A DNA stretch of 64,000 nt. It comes from Bernardetia sp042180575 (GTDB lineage Bacteria; Bacteroidota; Bacteroidia; Cytophagales; Bernardetiaceae). Location: assembly GCF_042180575.1 (NCBI RefSeq), contig NZ_CP170094.1, positions 5,270,001 through 5,334,000 on the forward strand, read 5' to 3'. Shown one piece after another: positions 25,916 through 35,751 of the stretch. Numbering within the stretch: position 1 is the first letter of the stretch; every line of letters begins with the position of its first letter. The translations under genes were made by a program, and so were the position numbers. The notes under the pieces are model-generated. The model had not been told where the DNA came from. It worked only from the letters and a program-made list of their open reading frames with translations, and ran no database searches.

Positions 25916-26692
25916 TTAAACCAAATGAGCAGTTTTTTCTAATGGATTTTTTCTCAAAAACTCATCAAAATACGCATTAAAAATGGCTGAATGTTCCATC
26001 ATAGGAGCATGTCCACATTTATCAATAAAACGAAGTTCACTATTTCTCAACAGTCTATGAAACTCATGAGCTACAAGAGGTGGTGTAATCGTATCATTCA
26101 ATCCCCAAACCAAAAGCGTAGGAATATTTATCTGTGGAATTTCTTTAGCCATATTATTGCGCTGTGCCGAACGAGCAATCGTAATCATACGCAAGCACTT
26201 TGCATTGTTGTTTGTTACTTCGAATACGTCATCTACTAGTTCTTTTGTTGCAATATTTGGGTCATGAAATGTATATTGTACTTTTTCTTTTATGTATTCA
26301 TAATTTCCACGCTTCGGAAAAGAACCTCCCATGCCGTTTTCAAAAAGCCCAGAACTACCTGTCAAGACCATTCTCTTAGAAATATCTTTATTGCGAAGCA
26401 TAAAAATAAGAGCCAAATGTCCACCCAAAGAATTGCCTACTAAAGTAATATCCTTTAAGTCTTCCATCTGTACAAATCCTTCTACAAAATCTATCAGACC
26501 TTCTAAATGCGCCTTTCGAAGGGAAATCGTATAAATCGGCATCATCGGAATCAAAACTCTATAATTTTTGGAAAAATGAGCTACTACGCCTTCCCAATTA
26601 CTCATTTCGCCAAAAAGCCCGTGTAAAAGCAAAAGAACTTCACCTTCGCCTTCATCTATATATTGATATCCTCCTTTTTCTTTTATTGTCAT
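25916..26692 (-). CDS. Alpha/beta hydrolase
   Basis: A 258-residue serine hydrolase fold protein. The oxyanion region is LLLLHGLFGEMSNW (20-33), the nucleophile elbow VGNSLGGH with Ser88 (85-92), the acid Asp200 in WGLNDTITPP (196-205) and the catalytic histidine His228 in CGHAPMMEH (226-234). All three triad residues are present. Length and spacing match small esterase/C-C hydrolase-type members; substrate is unknown. No signal peptide is seen, so it is cytosolic. It stands alone, divergent from the VWA protein gene. Confidence 0.9.
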   Translation of the reverse strand: MTIKEKGGYQYIDEGEGEVLLLLHGLFGEMSNWEGVVAHFSKNYRVLIPMMPIYTISLRKAHLEGLIDFVEGFVQMEDLKDITLVGNSLGGHLALIFMLRNKDISKRMVLTGSSGLFENGMGGSFPKRGNYEYIKEKVQYTFHDPNIATKELVDDVFEVTNNNAKCLRMITIARSAQRNNMAKEIPQINIPTLLVWGLNDTITPPLVAHEFHRLLRNSELRFIDKCGHAPMMEHSAIFNAYFDEFLRKNPLEKTAHLV

Positions 26693-26999
26693 GCTCGTAA
26701 AATTGAATGGTATAATGAGTTTAGATATAGTTTAAACGACAAATTTACAAAAATTATACATCCTAAAAGTCGCTATCTACAAACATAACATAATTATAGT
26801 CATTAGTCAAAGTGTTTTTTGGCTTGTGGCTCAAAAAAATATCTACTTGGCTTGGTGTAATTCATTTTTTAATATCATCTAAATAAAATAATGATGTAAT
26901 AAAAGAATTATTCTCTCGTTTCTATAAAAAAAGCGAAATAGATGTTAAAATATAATCATTTATTCTTATCTTATTACTTCAAAAAATACTACTTTCCTT
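26693..26999. other. Divergent promoter region
   Basis: AT-rich 307-base space between the divergent hydrolase and VWA genes. It should hold both promoters. A TAAATTTG box is readable on the minus strand at 26740-26747, with no matching -33 element. No other feature is seen. Confidence 0.35.
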
Positions 27000-29312
27000 A
27001 TGATTTCACGTATGAATACCATTCCAGTTTCTTTGAGCAAATTATTACTCATTTTTGTGTTTTTTTGTTTGCCTACTTCTTTTATTTTTGGTCAAGATAT
27101 TTTATTACAATTAAAAGTTTTGGATAATAAAGGTCGTCCATTTGCCAACAAAAAAGTTGATTTTGTGGAGATGCAAACCAAAAAAACAGTTACCGAATCA
27201 ACCAATAGTCAAGGTATCTTGAAAGTAAAACTGGAAGGAGGAAAATATTGGCAGTACAATATTGATAAAATAAAAAATTATTATAAATGGCAGTTGCGTG
27301 CGCCACAACGAGGAACAAGCTCACAAAAGATAACCACTACTTATGATTATCAAAATTATGAGCGAGAAAGTCGTCCAGCCATTGACCGTTCTTTGTTGGA
27401 GATAGAAAAAATAGATTTTCCTGTTAATTCAAGTTTAAAACCTACCGAAGATGAAGCTCTTATTCGTTTAAATATAAAAAAATTAAACAGAGCTCCTTTA
27501 TCAAATTATACAATTAGTATTACATCTTACAAGCATCTCAAAACATGGACAACCAAAACTGACCGTACAGGAACAGCTTATTTTCTTGTTCCGAAGAATA
27601 CTGATTATGAAATTGATATTGATGGAATTGAGAGTTATAAGTATGTTGATATTCCAAATAGAAAATTTTATATGGCAGGGACAAACTTTACTTATGAACC
27701 TACCCAAATTACCGAAACAAATAGAGGAGATACAATAACACAAGTTCTTCCAGAAGGACAAAACGGAACAAGTTCAAGAGTATTAGGCAAAGTAACAGCC
27801 ACAAAATCAGATGGTAGTTTTTGGAAAAAAGAGCCTGTTTTTTTGAAAGTAATTGGAGAAAAAAAAGTATATGAAGCCTATACAAATGACGAAGGGGAAG
27901 CCGTTTTTTTACTTCCAAAAGGTAAAAAATATATGATTGATTTTCGTTATCAGCTTGATGTTGATGTTTTAGATTTTTCTCGTTCTAGAGGAATTGGTTA
28001 TGGATATAAGAAAGTTACTTATTCACCTTTAGAGCGTTATCAATATCCAGAGCGTTTTATTCCTAGTCCAGCAGAACTTATTTTGGAAGGATTCAAACAA
28101 TACCTAACAAAAGAAATAAAAGCACCCCCAACAGGACAAGATTTTGCTATCCGAGCTAATTTTCTCAATTCTATTACTCCTTCATCCAAACAAGCTCTAT
28201 TAGAAGTAACTTTTTCAGCAAAACTTAATTCTTCTGTTACTGCGCCTGTAAATATTGTTGCGATTGTGGATATTAGTGGTTCGATGGCAGGCGAAAAACG
28301 CATTGATTATCTGCGTAAAGGATTAGCTAAATTTGTCGAACAATTACCAGAAGAGAATACATTTTCATTGGTTGTTTTTAATGATGAAGCTGAAACGATT
28401 ATTCCAGCAGGACAAATAAAAGATAATAAAAAGGAGATTTTGTTTGCTATTTCTCGTTTGGAAGCCGACGGAGGTACAAATATTTATAATGGATTAGAGA
28501 AAGGATATATTGAAGTAAAAAAACAATTTAAGAAAAATTCGACCAATCGTTTGATTCTTCTTACTGATGGCTATGGAGTTACACCAGTAGATAAAATGGT
28601 TGAAACAGTGCAAGGCTATAAAGATGATGGTGTAGAATGTTCAGCCGTTGGTGTAGGAGAAGGGTATAATAGAGGTTTGTTGCATCATTTGGCTACTGTA
28701 GGAGGTGGGCTTATGGAAACAACGATTGATGCAGATGGACTTCCTGTTGTTTTTGAAAAAGAATTAAATAGTTTGACTGCTCCAATAGCCAAAAAAGTAA
28801 AAGTAGAAGTTCTTTATAATAAAAATCTATTTTTTACACAATTAATGGGTTTTGAGGTAGAAGAAAAGCGAGAAGGAAAAGTAGTATTAAAACTCAATAA
28901 TGTATATGATGGTTTGAGGGATTTGGCGTTGGTAAAATTTGTCGTCAAAAACCCAACAGAATCAATAACAAAAGAACCTGTAATCATCAAGACAAGCTAC
29001 AAAAATCTAATAGATGGCAAAACCTATACAGAAGAAACAAAAGCCTATTTAGAATGGAATCCTGAAAATCAAGAGCTAGAAATGAAAATGGCAGCAGAAG
29101 ACCAACGATTATATGCTATTGCTGTTCTGAATCAAAGCATGAAAGTAATGGCTGAAGAGTTTGTCAAAGAAAATGCTAAAGGTGCAAAAGCTCAACTAGA
29201 TGAAACCATTGCAGAAATAAAACGACTTTATCCAAATTTAGAAGATGAAATTATACAAGAGTTGGTCAAACAAGCTGCTCAATACAGTGAAATATTAAGT
29301 AGAATAAAATAG
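27000..29312 (+). CDS. Secreted von Willebrand factor A-domain protein
   Basis: A 770-residue exported protein with a signal peptide (MNTIPVSLSKLLLIFVFFC...IFGQ). The N-terminal half is made of Ig/CarboxypepD-like beta modules (LQLKVLDNKGRPFANKKVDF, LNIKKLNRAPLSNYTISITS, LGKVTATKSDGSFWKKEPVF). The von Willebrand A domain lies at about 415-600 with a metal-ion-dependent adhesion site DISGSMAG from Asp424 and a later DGGTNIYNGLEKGY block, so it probably binds Mg2+ and a protein ligand. A mainly helical C-terminus follows. There is no T9SS sorting tail, so it is periplasmic or membrane-associated. A terminator follows directly. Confidence 0.85.
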   Translation: MISRMNTIPVSLSKLLLIFVFFCLPTSFIFGQDILLQLKVLDNKGRPFANKKVDFVEMQTKKTVTESTNSQGILKVKLEGGKYWQYNIDKIKNYYKWQLRAPQRGTSSQKITTTYDYQNYERESRPAIDRSLLEIEKIDFPVNSSLKPTEDEALIRLNIKKLNRAPLSNYTISITSYKHLKTWTTKTDRTGTAYFLVPKNTDYEIDIDGIESYKYVDIPNRKFYMAGTNFTYEPTQITETNRGDTITQVLPEGQNGTSSRVLGKVTATKSDGSFWKKEPVFLKVIGEKKVYEAYTNDEGEAVFLLPKGKKYMIDFRYQLDVDVLDFSRSRGIGYGYKKVTYSPLERYQYPERFIPSPAELILEGFKQYLTKEIKAPPTGQDFAIRANFLNSITPSSKQALLEVTFSAKLNSSVTAPVNIVAIVDISGSMAGEKRIDYLRKGLAKFVEQLPEENTFSLVVFNDEAETIIPAGQIKDNKKEILFAISRLEADGGTNIYNGLEKGYIEVKKQFKKNSTNRLILLTDGYGVTPVDKMVETVQGYKDDGVECSAVGVGEGYNRGLLHHLATVGGGLMETTIDADGLPVVFEKELNSLTAPIAKKVKVEVLYNKNLFFTQLMGFEVEEKREGKVVLKLNNVYDGLRDLALVKFVVKNPTESITKEPVIIKTSYKNLIDGKTYTEETKAYLEWNPENQELEMKMAAEDQRLYAIAVLNQSMKVMAEEFVKENAKGAKAQLDETIAEIKRLYPNLEDEIIQELVKQAAQYSEILSRIK

Positions 29313-29343
29313 TAGAGAATTGATAACTATTTCATCAATAAAA

Positions 29344-29381
29344 AAACACCTCTTATGGCTTAATTTCCATAAAAGGTGTTT
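29344..29381. terminator. Bidirectional terminator between convergent genes
   Basis: The stem aaacacctcttatgg/ccataaaaggtgttt (29344-29358 with 29367-29381) has two mismatches and is flanked by A-runs on the left and T-runs on the right. It lies between the VWA gene end and the Sel1-like gene end. Confidence 0.8.
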
Positions 29382-29403
29382 TTGCTTTATTCAAAAAATG
29401 GTC

Positions 29404-31563
29404 TTAACGAATTCCTAAATTTTGGTGCATTTCTAAGATAAAATAACGTACAACAGCACGAATAGAATCTTTTTGAGAATTAGAAGACACATCATGTTTT
29501 TTCAAAAAATCATCTGAAAAAGATTTATCTCTATTAATTGCCATATATCCTGTACAAACAGCATCCTCTAACTTACTCTTTTTGGGTTTACAGATAACTC
29601 TAAAAAAGTCTGTTTTGCTCTGTTTCCAACCATACGTTTGATATTTTGCTCCAAAAATAGTAACATTATATCCTTCTACATCGCCAGATTCTCCACCTTT
29701 TTTTATTTGTTCTACCTCAATATTAGTACTATATGCGTTATTGGATTTATTATTTTTAATGGATTTTATTTCCATCAAAAAACGGTCAGAATCTCCAAAG
29801 CGTTTGATTTCATAAAAATATTGTGTGCGAGTTTTTGCTACATCAACAATTCCTGTAAACCAGCTATCACTATTCCCTTTCAATCCAACTGCCCATTCTC
29901 TGCCTTCAGGAGCAAGCCAAGAATATCTAGGAATAGTTTTATTAAGTTCTTCAATTTGTTTGATGGTAGGTGAAGAACCATAAATATCTTCTAAAACTTT
30001 TATTTTAGCACGTTTTAGAAGAGCATTCTTACGAGTATTTTGTTTTGTAGGTTTTCTTGCCCAACGACTTTTTGGAGCTTCTGGCTCTGGGTCTAAGTCA
30101 TTTCGTTTAGATAAATTTTCTATAAATTTTCTGCCTTCTTCTAAATTATAAAAAGTAATATTTTCCAAACGTCCTTTTTCATATTCATAAACCAAGTCTT
30201 CTTGTACAAGTCCTTTTGCATCTAGTTGTTTCTGAATAAGACTATCCAAATAAGGTTTTGCAAGAGGCGCAAAAAACTTATCTTTTTCCAAAGCATTTTT
30301 AAAGCTATATAATTCAGAAGGTGTATTTGCTTTTGCAAAAATATCATCTACCTGTTCTAAAAGTGTCTGTTTGTATTTTTCTACATTTTGAGGTGTCAAA
30401 AATTCCATATTTTCCTCTGTCGTTATGGCATCTTTTACGGCTACCAAAGGACGAATATCTCCATCATAATGTTGATAATATTTAGGTAATTCTAAAGGAA
30501 TATCAATAAACATTGGACGCTCGGCAGTCAGTTTTCCTAATCCTGTAAGGGTTTCTAATTGATTGGCAATTTCTTTATATTCATCAATGGCATTGTCCAT
30601 ATATGGAAACTGTTCTGCACTAAAGTTTTGATTTTTGAGTGCATATAATTTGCGAAAAGCAATAACATGGTCTTTGCCTTCTTGTGTCAAGGCTACTAAA
30701 TAAGTTGCTTTTAATTGTTGTTCTTTGTTGACAAACTTAGCCACGACAAAATTACGAAGAAGTTTTTGTGTGTCTTCCTTTACATCTTGTGGCTTTTCTG
30801 CATTATGAACGATATAATTTGCATACTCTAATTTAGCTAGTTCGCTTCCCTCATCAGCAAAACGTTTCATGACTTGATGTGCTTTATCTTTTTGATAAGC
30901 AAAAGGCATATCATTAATAAAATCACTGCGACGGTTTCTAAAAAATTGCCATTTTGATTTGAGATAATTGACATCTTGACTATATCTTGCACTGTCCATA
31001 GTAGCTGCTTTATCCAAAAAACGAATTCCTGTATTGTAGTCAATCTCAAACTCTAAAAAATAACGTCCCAACAAAAACTGGCTTTCTGCACTAGGTTCTG
31101 TTTTGGTAGCTTCTTTATATTTATCAAAAATATCCATCAAATAAAGGTCTGTGTTGTCTTGATAATAGAGATGTACATCCATACTATCAGCTACTACTTT
31201 TAACCATTTTTTGGCTGCATCAATATTTCTAGGAACATCTTCACTTCCTGTCATATAAATTTTGAATAGCTCTTTGGCTGCTGGTACTTTCTGTGTAGAA
31301 CTTGCTGCCATAGCTTGAGAATACCATTTTATGGCATTTTCATAATCTCGTAGCTCGTTACTTGTAAACATATCACCTTTAAAAGCATTAGCAATTTTGA
31401 GCATAGCTGTAGAGCTACCTGATTTTGCTTGTTTTTTATACACTTTATAAGAGTCTTTAGAAATAGTCTGAGGAGCAGAGCCACAACTAACCATTACAAA
31501 AGATAAAAAATAAGCACAGAAAAAGAGAAGAAAAGGATATTTGATTTTTTTGAGATTTCTCAT
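29404..31563 (-). CDS. Lipoprotein with Sel1/TPR-like repeats
   Basis: About 719 residues from the internal ATG at 31563, which begins MRNLKKIKYPFLLFFC...VMVSCGS, a lipoprotein signal with a lipobox near Cys27 of the shortened form; the longer frame from 31629 would bury the signal. The N-terminal part has Sel1/TPR-type helical repeats (STAMLKIANAFKGD, AIKWYSQAMAASS, AAKELFKIYMTGSED, AAKKWLKVV), which usually bind protein partners. The central and C-terminal parts are helical and then beta-rich (EGREWAVGLKGNSDSWFTG). Function is unknown; envelope-associated by the lipid anchor. Confidence 0.75.
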   Translation of the reverse strand: MRNLKKIKYPFLLFFCAYFLSFVMVSCGSAPQTISKDSYKVYKKQAKSGSSTAMLKIANAFKGDMFTSNELRDYENAIKWYSQAMAASSTQKVPAAKELFKIYMTGSEDVPRNIDAAKKWLKVVADSMDVHLYYQDNTDLYLMDIFDKYKEATKTEPSAESQFLLGRYFLEFEIDYNTGIRFLDKAATMDSARYSQDVNYLKSKWQFFRNRRSDFINDMPFAYQKDKAHQVMKRFADEGSELAKLEYANYIVHNAEKPQDVKEDTQKLLRNFVVAKFVNKEQQLKATYLVALTQEGKDHVIAFRKLYALKNQNFSAEQFPYMDNAIDEYKEIANQLETLTGLGKLTAERPMFIDIPLELPKYYQHYDGDIRPLVAVKDAITTEENMEFLTPQNVEKYKQTLLEQVDDIFAKANTPSELYSFKNALEKDKFFAPLAKPYLDSLIQKQLDAKGLVQEDLVYEYEKGRLENITFYNLEEGRKFIENLSKRNDLDPEPEAPKSRWARKPTKQNTRKNALLKRAKIKVLEDIYGSSPTIKQIEELNKTIPRYSWLAPEGREWAVGLKGNSDSWFTGIVDVAKTRTQYFYEIKRFGDSDRFLMEIKSIKNNKSNNAYSTNIEVEQIKKGGESGDVEGYNVTIFGAKYQTYGWKQSKTDFFRVICKPKKSKLEDAVCTGYMAINRDKSFSDDFLKKHDVSSNSQKDSIRAVVRYFILEMHQNLGIR

Positions 31564-32049
31564 GAGAATTAAAATAATATTTAATAAGGATAGGAAAAGG
31601 GTAAGGCTAAAAAAGTAAAGTGAGGTCAAAAAATAGAAAAACGCTACCTATTATTATATTTTGAATTTTGAAATTGATTTAAGAACGCTAATTTAAGGCT
31701 TTTAGGATAAATTAATAGCTATTTTATTAATTTTATTATAAATTGATTCAATCAATAGTTATTATTATGAAGTTTGGCGTTGCATTTGTTTTAATTAAAA
31801 ATGAAAAGTAGCAACTTTAGTATGATAAAACAAATAGAGTTTCTGTTTATATAACTTTTCAAAGTTAATTTTGTTATTTAATTGGTTTTAAAAGCTGTAT
31901 TAATTAGATTTTAACTTTATGGTTAGTAATTCTACTCCTTTAAAATTTAAGGTCTAATGTTCAAAATTACATCAAAAAAAAGTATTGTAAAATATTAACT
32001 TTGTGAAAGTCTTATTTATTTAACTATTTTATTCTAAAAATTAAATCGC
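31564..32049. other. Divergent intergenic space
   Basis: About 490 bases between the Sel1-like lipoprotein and thioredoxin genes. It is AT-rich with no credible coding frame. The only recognised signal is a -7 box for the thioredoxin gene at 31996-32003. No strong hairpin is seen. Confidence 0.4.
31996..32003 (+). promoter_or_regulatory. Bacteroidota -7 element upstream of the thioredoxin gene
   Basis: TAACTTTG matches TAnnTTTG and lies 46 bases before the start codon. No TTG at the right spacing is seen, so only the -7 box is supported. Confidence 0.45.
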
Positions 32050-32550
32050 ATGAAAAAAGTTAGTGTATTGGTAGCTCTTATGTTTTGTTTTTTTACTGTG
32101 AGTGGATTCGTTGTTTTCTCTAAAAATGATGTAAAAGAAACTCCTAAGACAATAGAAACGGCAAAAAAACAAAAAATAGAATGGCTTACTTTCGAAGAAG
32201 CTATGGAAAAATCAGCCAAAGATAAGAAACCTATCTTTGTAGATGTTTATACAGATTGGTGTGGTTGGTGCAAAAAAATGGATAAGAATACATTTCAAAC
32301 TGATGAAGTAATTGAATATGTAGCTCAAAATTATCACGCTGTAAAACTAGATGCCGAAAGTGAAGATGCTACTTCATTTGATGGACAGAAACTAACTTAC
32401 AGACAACTTTCTGGAGGTGTTTTTAAAGTTACAGGTTATCCTTCTATTGTTTTGATAAATAGTAAAAAAGAAGTTGCCGTTGCTCCTGGTTATCGTGATA
32501 AAGATGGTTTTGTACAAATGTTAGAACAATTCAAGGCTGCTAATCAATAA
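32050..32550 (+). CDS. Exported thioredoxin-fold protein
   Basis: A 166-residue protein with an N-terminal signal/anchor (MKKVSVLVALMFCFFTVSGFVVF) and a thioredoxin fold. The redox motif is CGWC at Cys71-Cys74, within VDVYTDWCGWCKKMDKNTF, and the cis-proline loop is TGYPSIVLINS. This is the DUF255/thioredoxin_7-like pattern of periplasmic reductases that act on disulfides. It probably reduces envelope proteins, but neither a partner nor a direction (oxidase or reductase) can be assigned. Confidence 0.88.
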   Translation: MKKVSVLVALMFCFFTVSGFVVFSKNDVKETPKTIETAKKQKIEWLTFEEAMEKSAKDKKPIFVDVYTDWCGWCKKMDKNTFQTDEVIEYVAQNYHAVKLDAESEDATSFDGQKLTYRQLSGGVFKVTGYPSIVLINSKKEVAVAPGYRDKDGFVQMLEQFKAANQ

Positions 32551-32728
32551 AAACCGTCTAATTTTTGTGAAAAAAATGCACATTTTCATACCAACAGTTT
32601 TCTAATTAAATTTAATTCACAAACTAACAATTTATGGGTATAATTTAGGAAACTGTTTTTTTTTGATTAATTTGGTGTACCCATTTATTAAACTGTTTTA
32701 TATACTTGATTTTTATTTATACAGATGT

Positions 32729-33541
32729 ATGAAAAAAATAATATTCTTTTATTTATTTAGTTTTCTTACTGTTTTAATTTCTGTTTTATATTCTACTTCT
32801 CTCCTTGCTCAAGACAATACAAAGAAAGAATTAGTTATAAAAGGGGTTTATCATGGTACAAATCTGTATGTTCAAAACCCTCAAACTAGCAATACAGAAT
32901 ACTGTATCAAAGAAATTTTTGTAAATAATAAGGTCGTAAAATTTCCTGCTACGACAGCATTTGATATTAATATGTCCTTTTTGAAAATCAATGACGAAGT
33001 AGTTGTCAGAATTATTCATGCAACAGATTGTACTCCAAAGGTACTAAACCCACAAGCTATCAAAGACCGACTTCCTTTTCGTTTTTCATCCATAAATGTA
33101 GATATGAATACGATGATTTGGGTAACACGAGGAGAAAAAAAGTTTGGTCAATTTTTTATTCAAATCAAAAATAATCGCACTTGGATAGTAGAAAAGGTAA
33201 TTAGCTGCAAAGGAAGTGCACAACAAAATGTTTATACTTTACCTCTTACACATCGTGGGGGAGAAAATATTTATAGGCTAAAATACTTAGATGTAACAGG
33301 AAAATATTATTATTCACCTGAAATAAAATTTGTATCTGAAGGAGAACAACAAATTACTTTTTATCCTAAAAGTGTTATTAATAGAATTACTTTTTCTCGT
33401 TCTACAGAGTATCAAATCTTAGATAATAATGGAAAGCTAGTTTTAGAAGGAAATGGACTTACAGTAGATTGTTCGAATCTCAATTTGGGAGCTTATTATT
33501 TGCTTTTTGAAGGACAAGAAGAACGATTTTTTAAGAAGTAA
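32729..33541 (+). CDS. Secreted protein with a short T9SS-like tail
   Basis: About 270 residues from the ATG at 32729, which begins the signal MKKIIFFYLFSFLTVLISV; an earlier ATG at 32663 would put about 22 unneeded residues before it. The mature part has beta-strand modules (ELVIKGVYHGTNLYVQNPQT, YRLKYLDVTGKYYYSP). The last about 60 residues, with STEYQILDNNGKLVLEGNG and LNLGAYYLLFEGQEERFFKK, look like a shortened T9SS sorting domain, but the YPNP motif is missing, so secretion by T9SS is only a suggestion. Function is unknown. Confidence 0.65.
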   Translation: MKKIIFFYLFSFLTVLISVLYSTSLLAQDNTKKELVIKGVYHGTNLYVQNPQTSNTEYCIKEIFVNNKVVKFPATTAFDINMSFLKINDEVVVRIIHATDCTPKVLNPQAIKDRLPFRFSSINVDMNTMIWVTRGEKKFGQFFIQIKNNRTWIVEKVISCKGSAQQNVYTLPLTHRGGENIYRLKYLDVTGKYYYSPEIKFVSEGEQQITFYPKSVINRITFSRSTEYQILDNNGKLVLEGNGLTVDCSNLNLGAYYLLFEGQEERFFKK

Positions 33542-33551
33542 ATTACAAATA

Positions 33552-33595
33552 AAAAAGGAATTTCTGTATTACTATGAATACAAAAAATCCTTTTT
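33552..33595. terminator. Terminator between convergent genes
   Basis: A 19-bp imperfect stem (33552-33570 with 33577-33595, aaaaaggaatttctgtatt against aatacaaaaaatccttttt, two mismatches) followed by cgttt. It separates the secreted protein gene and the small membrane protein gene. Confidence 0.75.
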
Positions 33596-33621
33596 CGTTT
33601 ATCTATTTTTCTGAGCTAAAA

Positions 33622-34029
33622 TTAAAAATCAGCCATTTTATACTTTTCATTATTTCTCAAAATCCCACCTTTTTTTCTGTTCCAAATACGAACAAAATAA
33701 TAAACTGCTGTACTAATAAAAGAACCAAAAAAGAGAGCTAAAACCCAAATAATTTTTTCCGTTTCATCAACACTTTCATCTTTGACTATATCAATGATAT
33801 AATAAATCGTAATTCCTAAGTCAGCCAAAGAAGCTAATAGAATCAGAACAAAAAAGACAAAGAAACCTCCAAAAAATAGTCCTATAACATCATCTGGTGG
33901 ATTTTGCTGATTGGAAGTTGTTGAGGCAAAGGTCATAAAAGCACCTATAAATGTTACGATAGCTAAAATGGTTACTATCAGTGGAGAAAATGTAAAAATA
34001 CCTAACCAAATTTTTTTGCTTTTGCTCAT
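33622..34029 (-). CDS. Small membrane protein with PLDc_N-like segment
   Basis: About 135 residues from ATG at 34029 (MSKSKKIWLGIF); the earlier ATG at 34065 would only add a lysine-rich leader. There are three to four hydrophobic stretches (IWLGIFTFSPLIVTILAIV, GLFFGGFFVFFVLILLASLA, LGITIYYIIDIV, IIWVLALFFGSFISTAVYYFV). The last two with the intervening KDESVDETEKIIW match the PLDc_N (phospholipase D nuclease N-terminal) two-helix module, which also occurs as small stand-alone membrane proteins. Function is unknown. Confidence 0.7.
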   Translation of the reverse strand: MSKSKKIWLGIFTFSPLIVTILAIVTFIGAFMTFASTTSNQQNPPDDVIGLFFGGFFVFFVLILLASLADLGITIYYIIDIVKDESVDETEKIIWVLALFFGSFISTAVYYFVRIWNRKKGGILRNNEKYKMADF

Positions 34030-34131
34030 TAATTTTTTTTTGTTAAAATAAAAGTAATACGACAAACAAAATTGTTTGTATGCTTTTATACGTAGAATTT
34101 TAATGAAAAGTTAGAATTTATGTAGATATGA

Positions 34132-35532
34132 TTAAGAGTTTGATTCAACTGTATTGTGTAATTTTTCTACAATTTCTTCCCAGTCCAAACTCTGCCAATT
34201 ATTCTCAATGTCTTCTTTTTTCATAATTTCATTCATGATTTGTTCTTGTTTTTTTCCTGTATTAAGAGCATACGAATACGGAAGATGACTAAATGTTACC
34301 ATTGTGTATTGAGGAATCCAACGACTAGGAAATTTTTCATACAATTTAGCTTCAATTTTCTTACGAAGCAAAAATTCTGGGTCAGCCACTCTATCACGCA
34401 TTTCGATAAAATTCTGAATGGCTAAATCTGCAATGGCATTTGCATTCGGAATGCGTTCATTTTGAAATTCTTCAAACATTTTTTTCCAATCAATTTCTCC
34501 ATTAGAAGAATGTTTTTCCATAAACTCATTGAAATAAAAACAATCCTCAAAACCCGAATTCATTCCCTGTCCATAAAAAGGAACAATAGCGTGAGAAGCA
34601 TCTCCAATCAAACAAACATTGCCCTCATACGCCCAAGGAGAACAACGGATGGTTACCAAAGAAGAAGTAGGATTTTGCTTAAAGTCCTCCAATAAAGTAG
34701 GCATAAGAGGAATTGTATCAGCAAAATGAGTTTCAAAAAACTCCATTATTTCTTTATCTGTATTTAATTTATCAAAGGCTTCTTTGTTATTATCACTTTC
34801 AAAACGCAAAAAAAGTGTACACGTAAAACTTCCATCTATATTTGGCAGGGCAATCAACATAAAACTATGACGAGGCCAAATGTGTAGGGCATCAGGAGAT
34901 AATTTATGAGTTCCGTCTTCGTTGGCAGGAATATGAAGTTCTTTATAACCATGAGGAAGGTAATGTTGTGTATAATTGAAAAGAGGCATTCTTTGCATGT
35001 GTCCACGAACAGCCGAAAAAGCACCATCTGCACCAATGATAATATCTGATTTTATGGTTTGTCTTTTATAATTTTCGGTATTATTTTTATCTTCTTCTTC
35101 ATTTTCAAAAGTAGCTTTTGCTTCTTTTATATCTACATCCTCACAACGTTGATTGAAATTGAATTTTACATTATGTTGTTTTTCAGCTACATCCATCAAA
35201 GCCTCATTCAAAACTGCTCTTGAAACCGAATAAATAGCTTGGTTTTCTTTTCCATAGGGCTGAAAAGTAAGATTTCCTTCCGTGTCGTGCATCATTCGTC
35301 CACGCATCGGAAGTGCAATATCTTTGATTGTCTGTTCGATTCCTGCTTCTTTCAAAGCCCTCCAACCTCTTTCACTCAAAGCCAAATTGATAGAACGACC
35401 ACCAACAGCACCAATTTTGCGATAATCTGGACGACGCTCAAAAACTTCTACTTGGTGTCCTTTTTTTGCCATAAAAATAGAAAGCAAAGAACCCACTAAA
35501 CCAGCACCCACTAAAGTAACTTTTGAAGACAT
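34132..35532 (-). CDS. kmo: Kynurenine 3-monooxygenase
   Basis: A 466-residue flavoprotein hydroxylase converting L-kynurenine to 3-hydroxykynurenine with NADPH and O2 in tryptophan breakdown. The start at 35532 gives the FAD-binding N-terminus MSSKVTLVGAGLVGSLLSIF with GAGLVG; the longer frame from 35718 runs through an intergenic repeat and is rejected. Conserved blocks are GRSINLALSERGWRAL, the DG motif IIIGADGAFSAVRG, and CLIGDASHAIVPFYGQGMN with the second FAD contact, then GFEDC. The C-terminal part (QYTMVTFSHLPYSYAL) also matches the kynurenine monooxygenase group. No other tryptophan-degradation gene is adjacent. Confidence 0.93.
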   Translation of the reverse strand: MSSKVTLVGAGLVGSLLSIFMAKKGHQVEVFERRPDYRKIGAVGGRSINLALSERGWRALKEAGIEQTIKDIALPMRGRMMHDTEGNLTFQPYGKENQAIYSVSRAVLNEALMDVAEKQHNVKFNFNQRCEDVDIKEAKATFENEEEDKNNTENYKRQTIKSDIIIGADGAFSAVRGHMQRMPLFNYTQHYLPHGYKELHIPANEDGTHKLSPDALHIWPRHSFMLIALPNIDGSFTCTLFLRFESDNNKEAFDKLNTDKEIMEFFETHFADTIPLMPTLLEDFKQNPTSSLVTIRCSPWAYEGNVCLIGDASHAIVPFYGQGMNSGFEDCFYFNEFMEKHSSNGEIDWKKMFEEFQNERIPNANAIADLAIQNFIEMRDRVADPEFLLRKKIEAKLYEKFPSRWIPQYTMVTFSHLPYSYALNTGKKQEQIMNEIMKKEDIENNWQSLDWEEIVEKLHNTVESNS

Positions 35533-35632
35533 GTATTTATGTGTTTTTTTAGTTTTAGAAAATAATTTACAATTTAAGGAAAGATTTTTTGAAAAATTAG
35601 TCTGTAACGTAGTTTCTACTATAATTTTAAGT

Positions 35633-35751
35633 AGGGTTTTCTTAATAAAAAGAAAAATGCCGTTGTTGTGATAGCGACACCAACAACTACAAGTTGAAAG
35701 TAGAGGTCTAAAATACAAAAAGAGACCAAATATTTTTTATAAGAAAACCCT
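35633..35751. repeat. Fold-back element with an internal CACCAAC hairpin
   Basis: Ends agggttttctta (35633-35644) and taagaaaaccct (35740-35751) are perfect 12-bp inverted repeats. Inside is a hairpin gttgttg/caacaac (35662-35668 with 35681-35687) with the loop tgatagcgacac, whose core gcgacaccaacaac is shared with the repeats at 3295, 7309 and 19651. It lies in the 441-base space between kmo and fadD; the rest of that space is AT-rich with no other feature. Confidence 0.7.

Noticed and set aside
35533..35718. Upstream extension of kmo to 35718
   Set aside because: The extra 62 residues read through an intergenic hairpin repeat; the FAD-binding start MSSKVTLVGAG at 35532 is standard.
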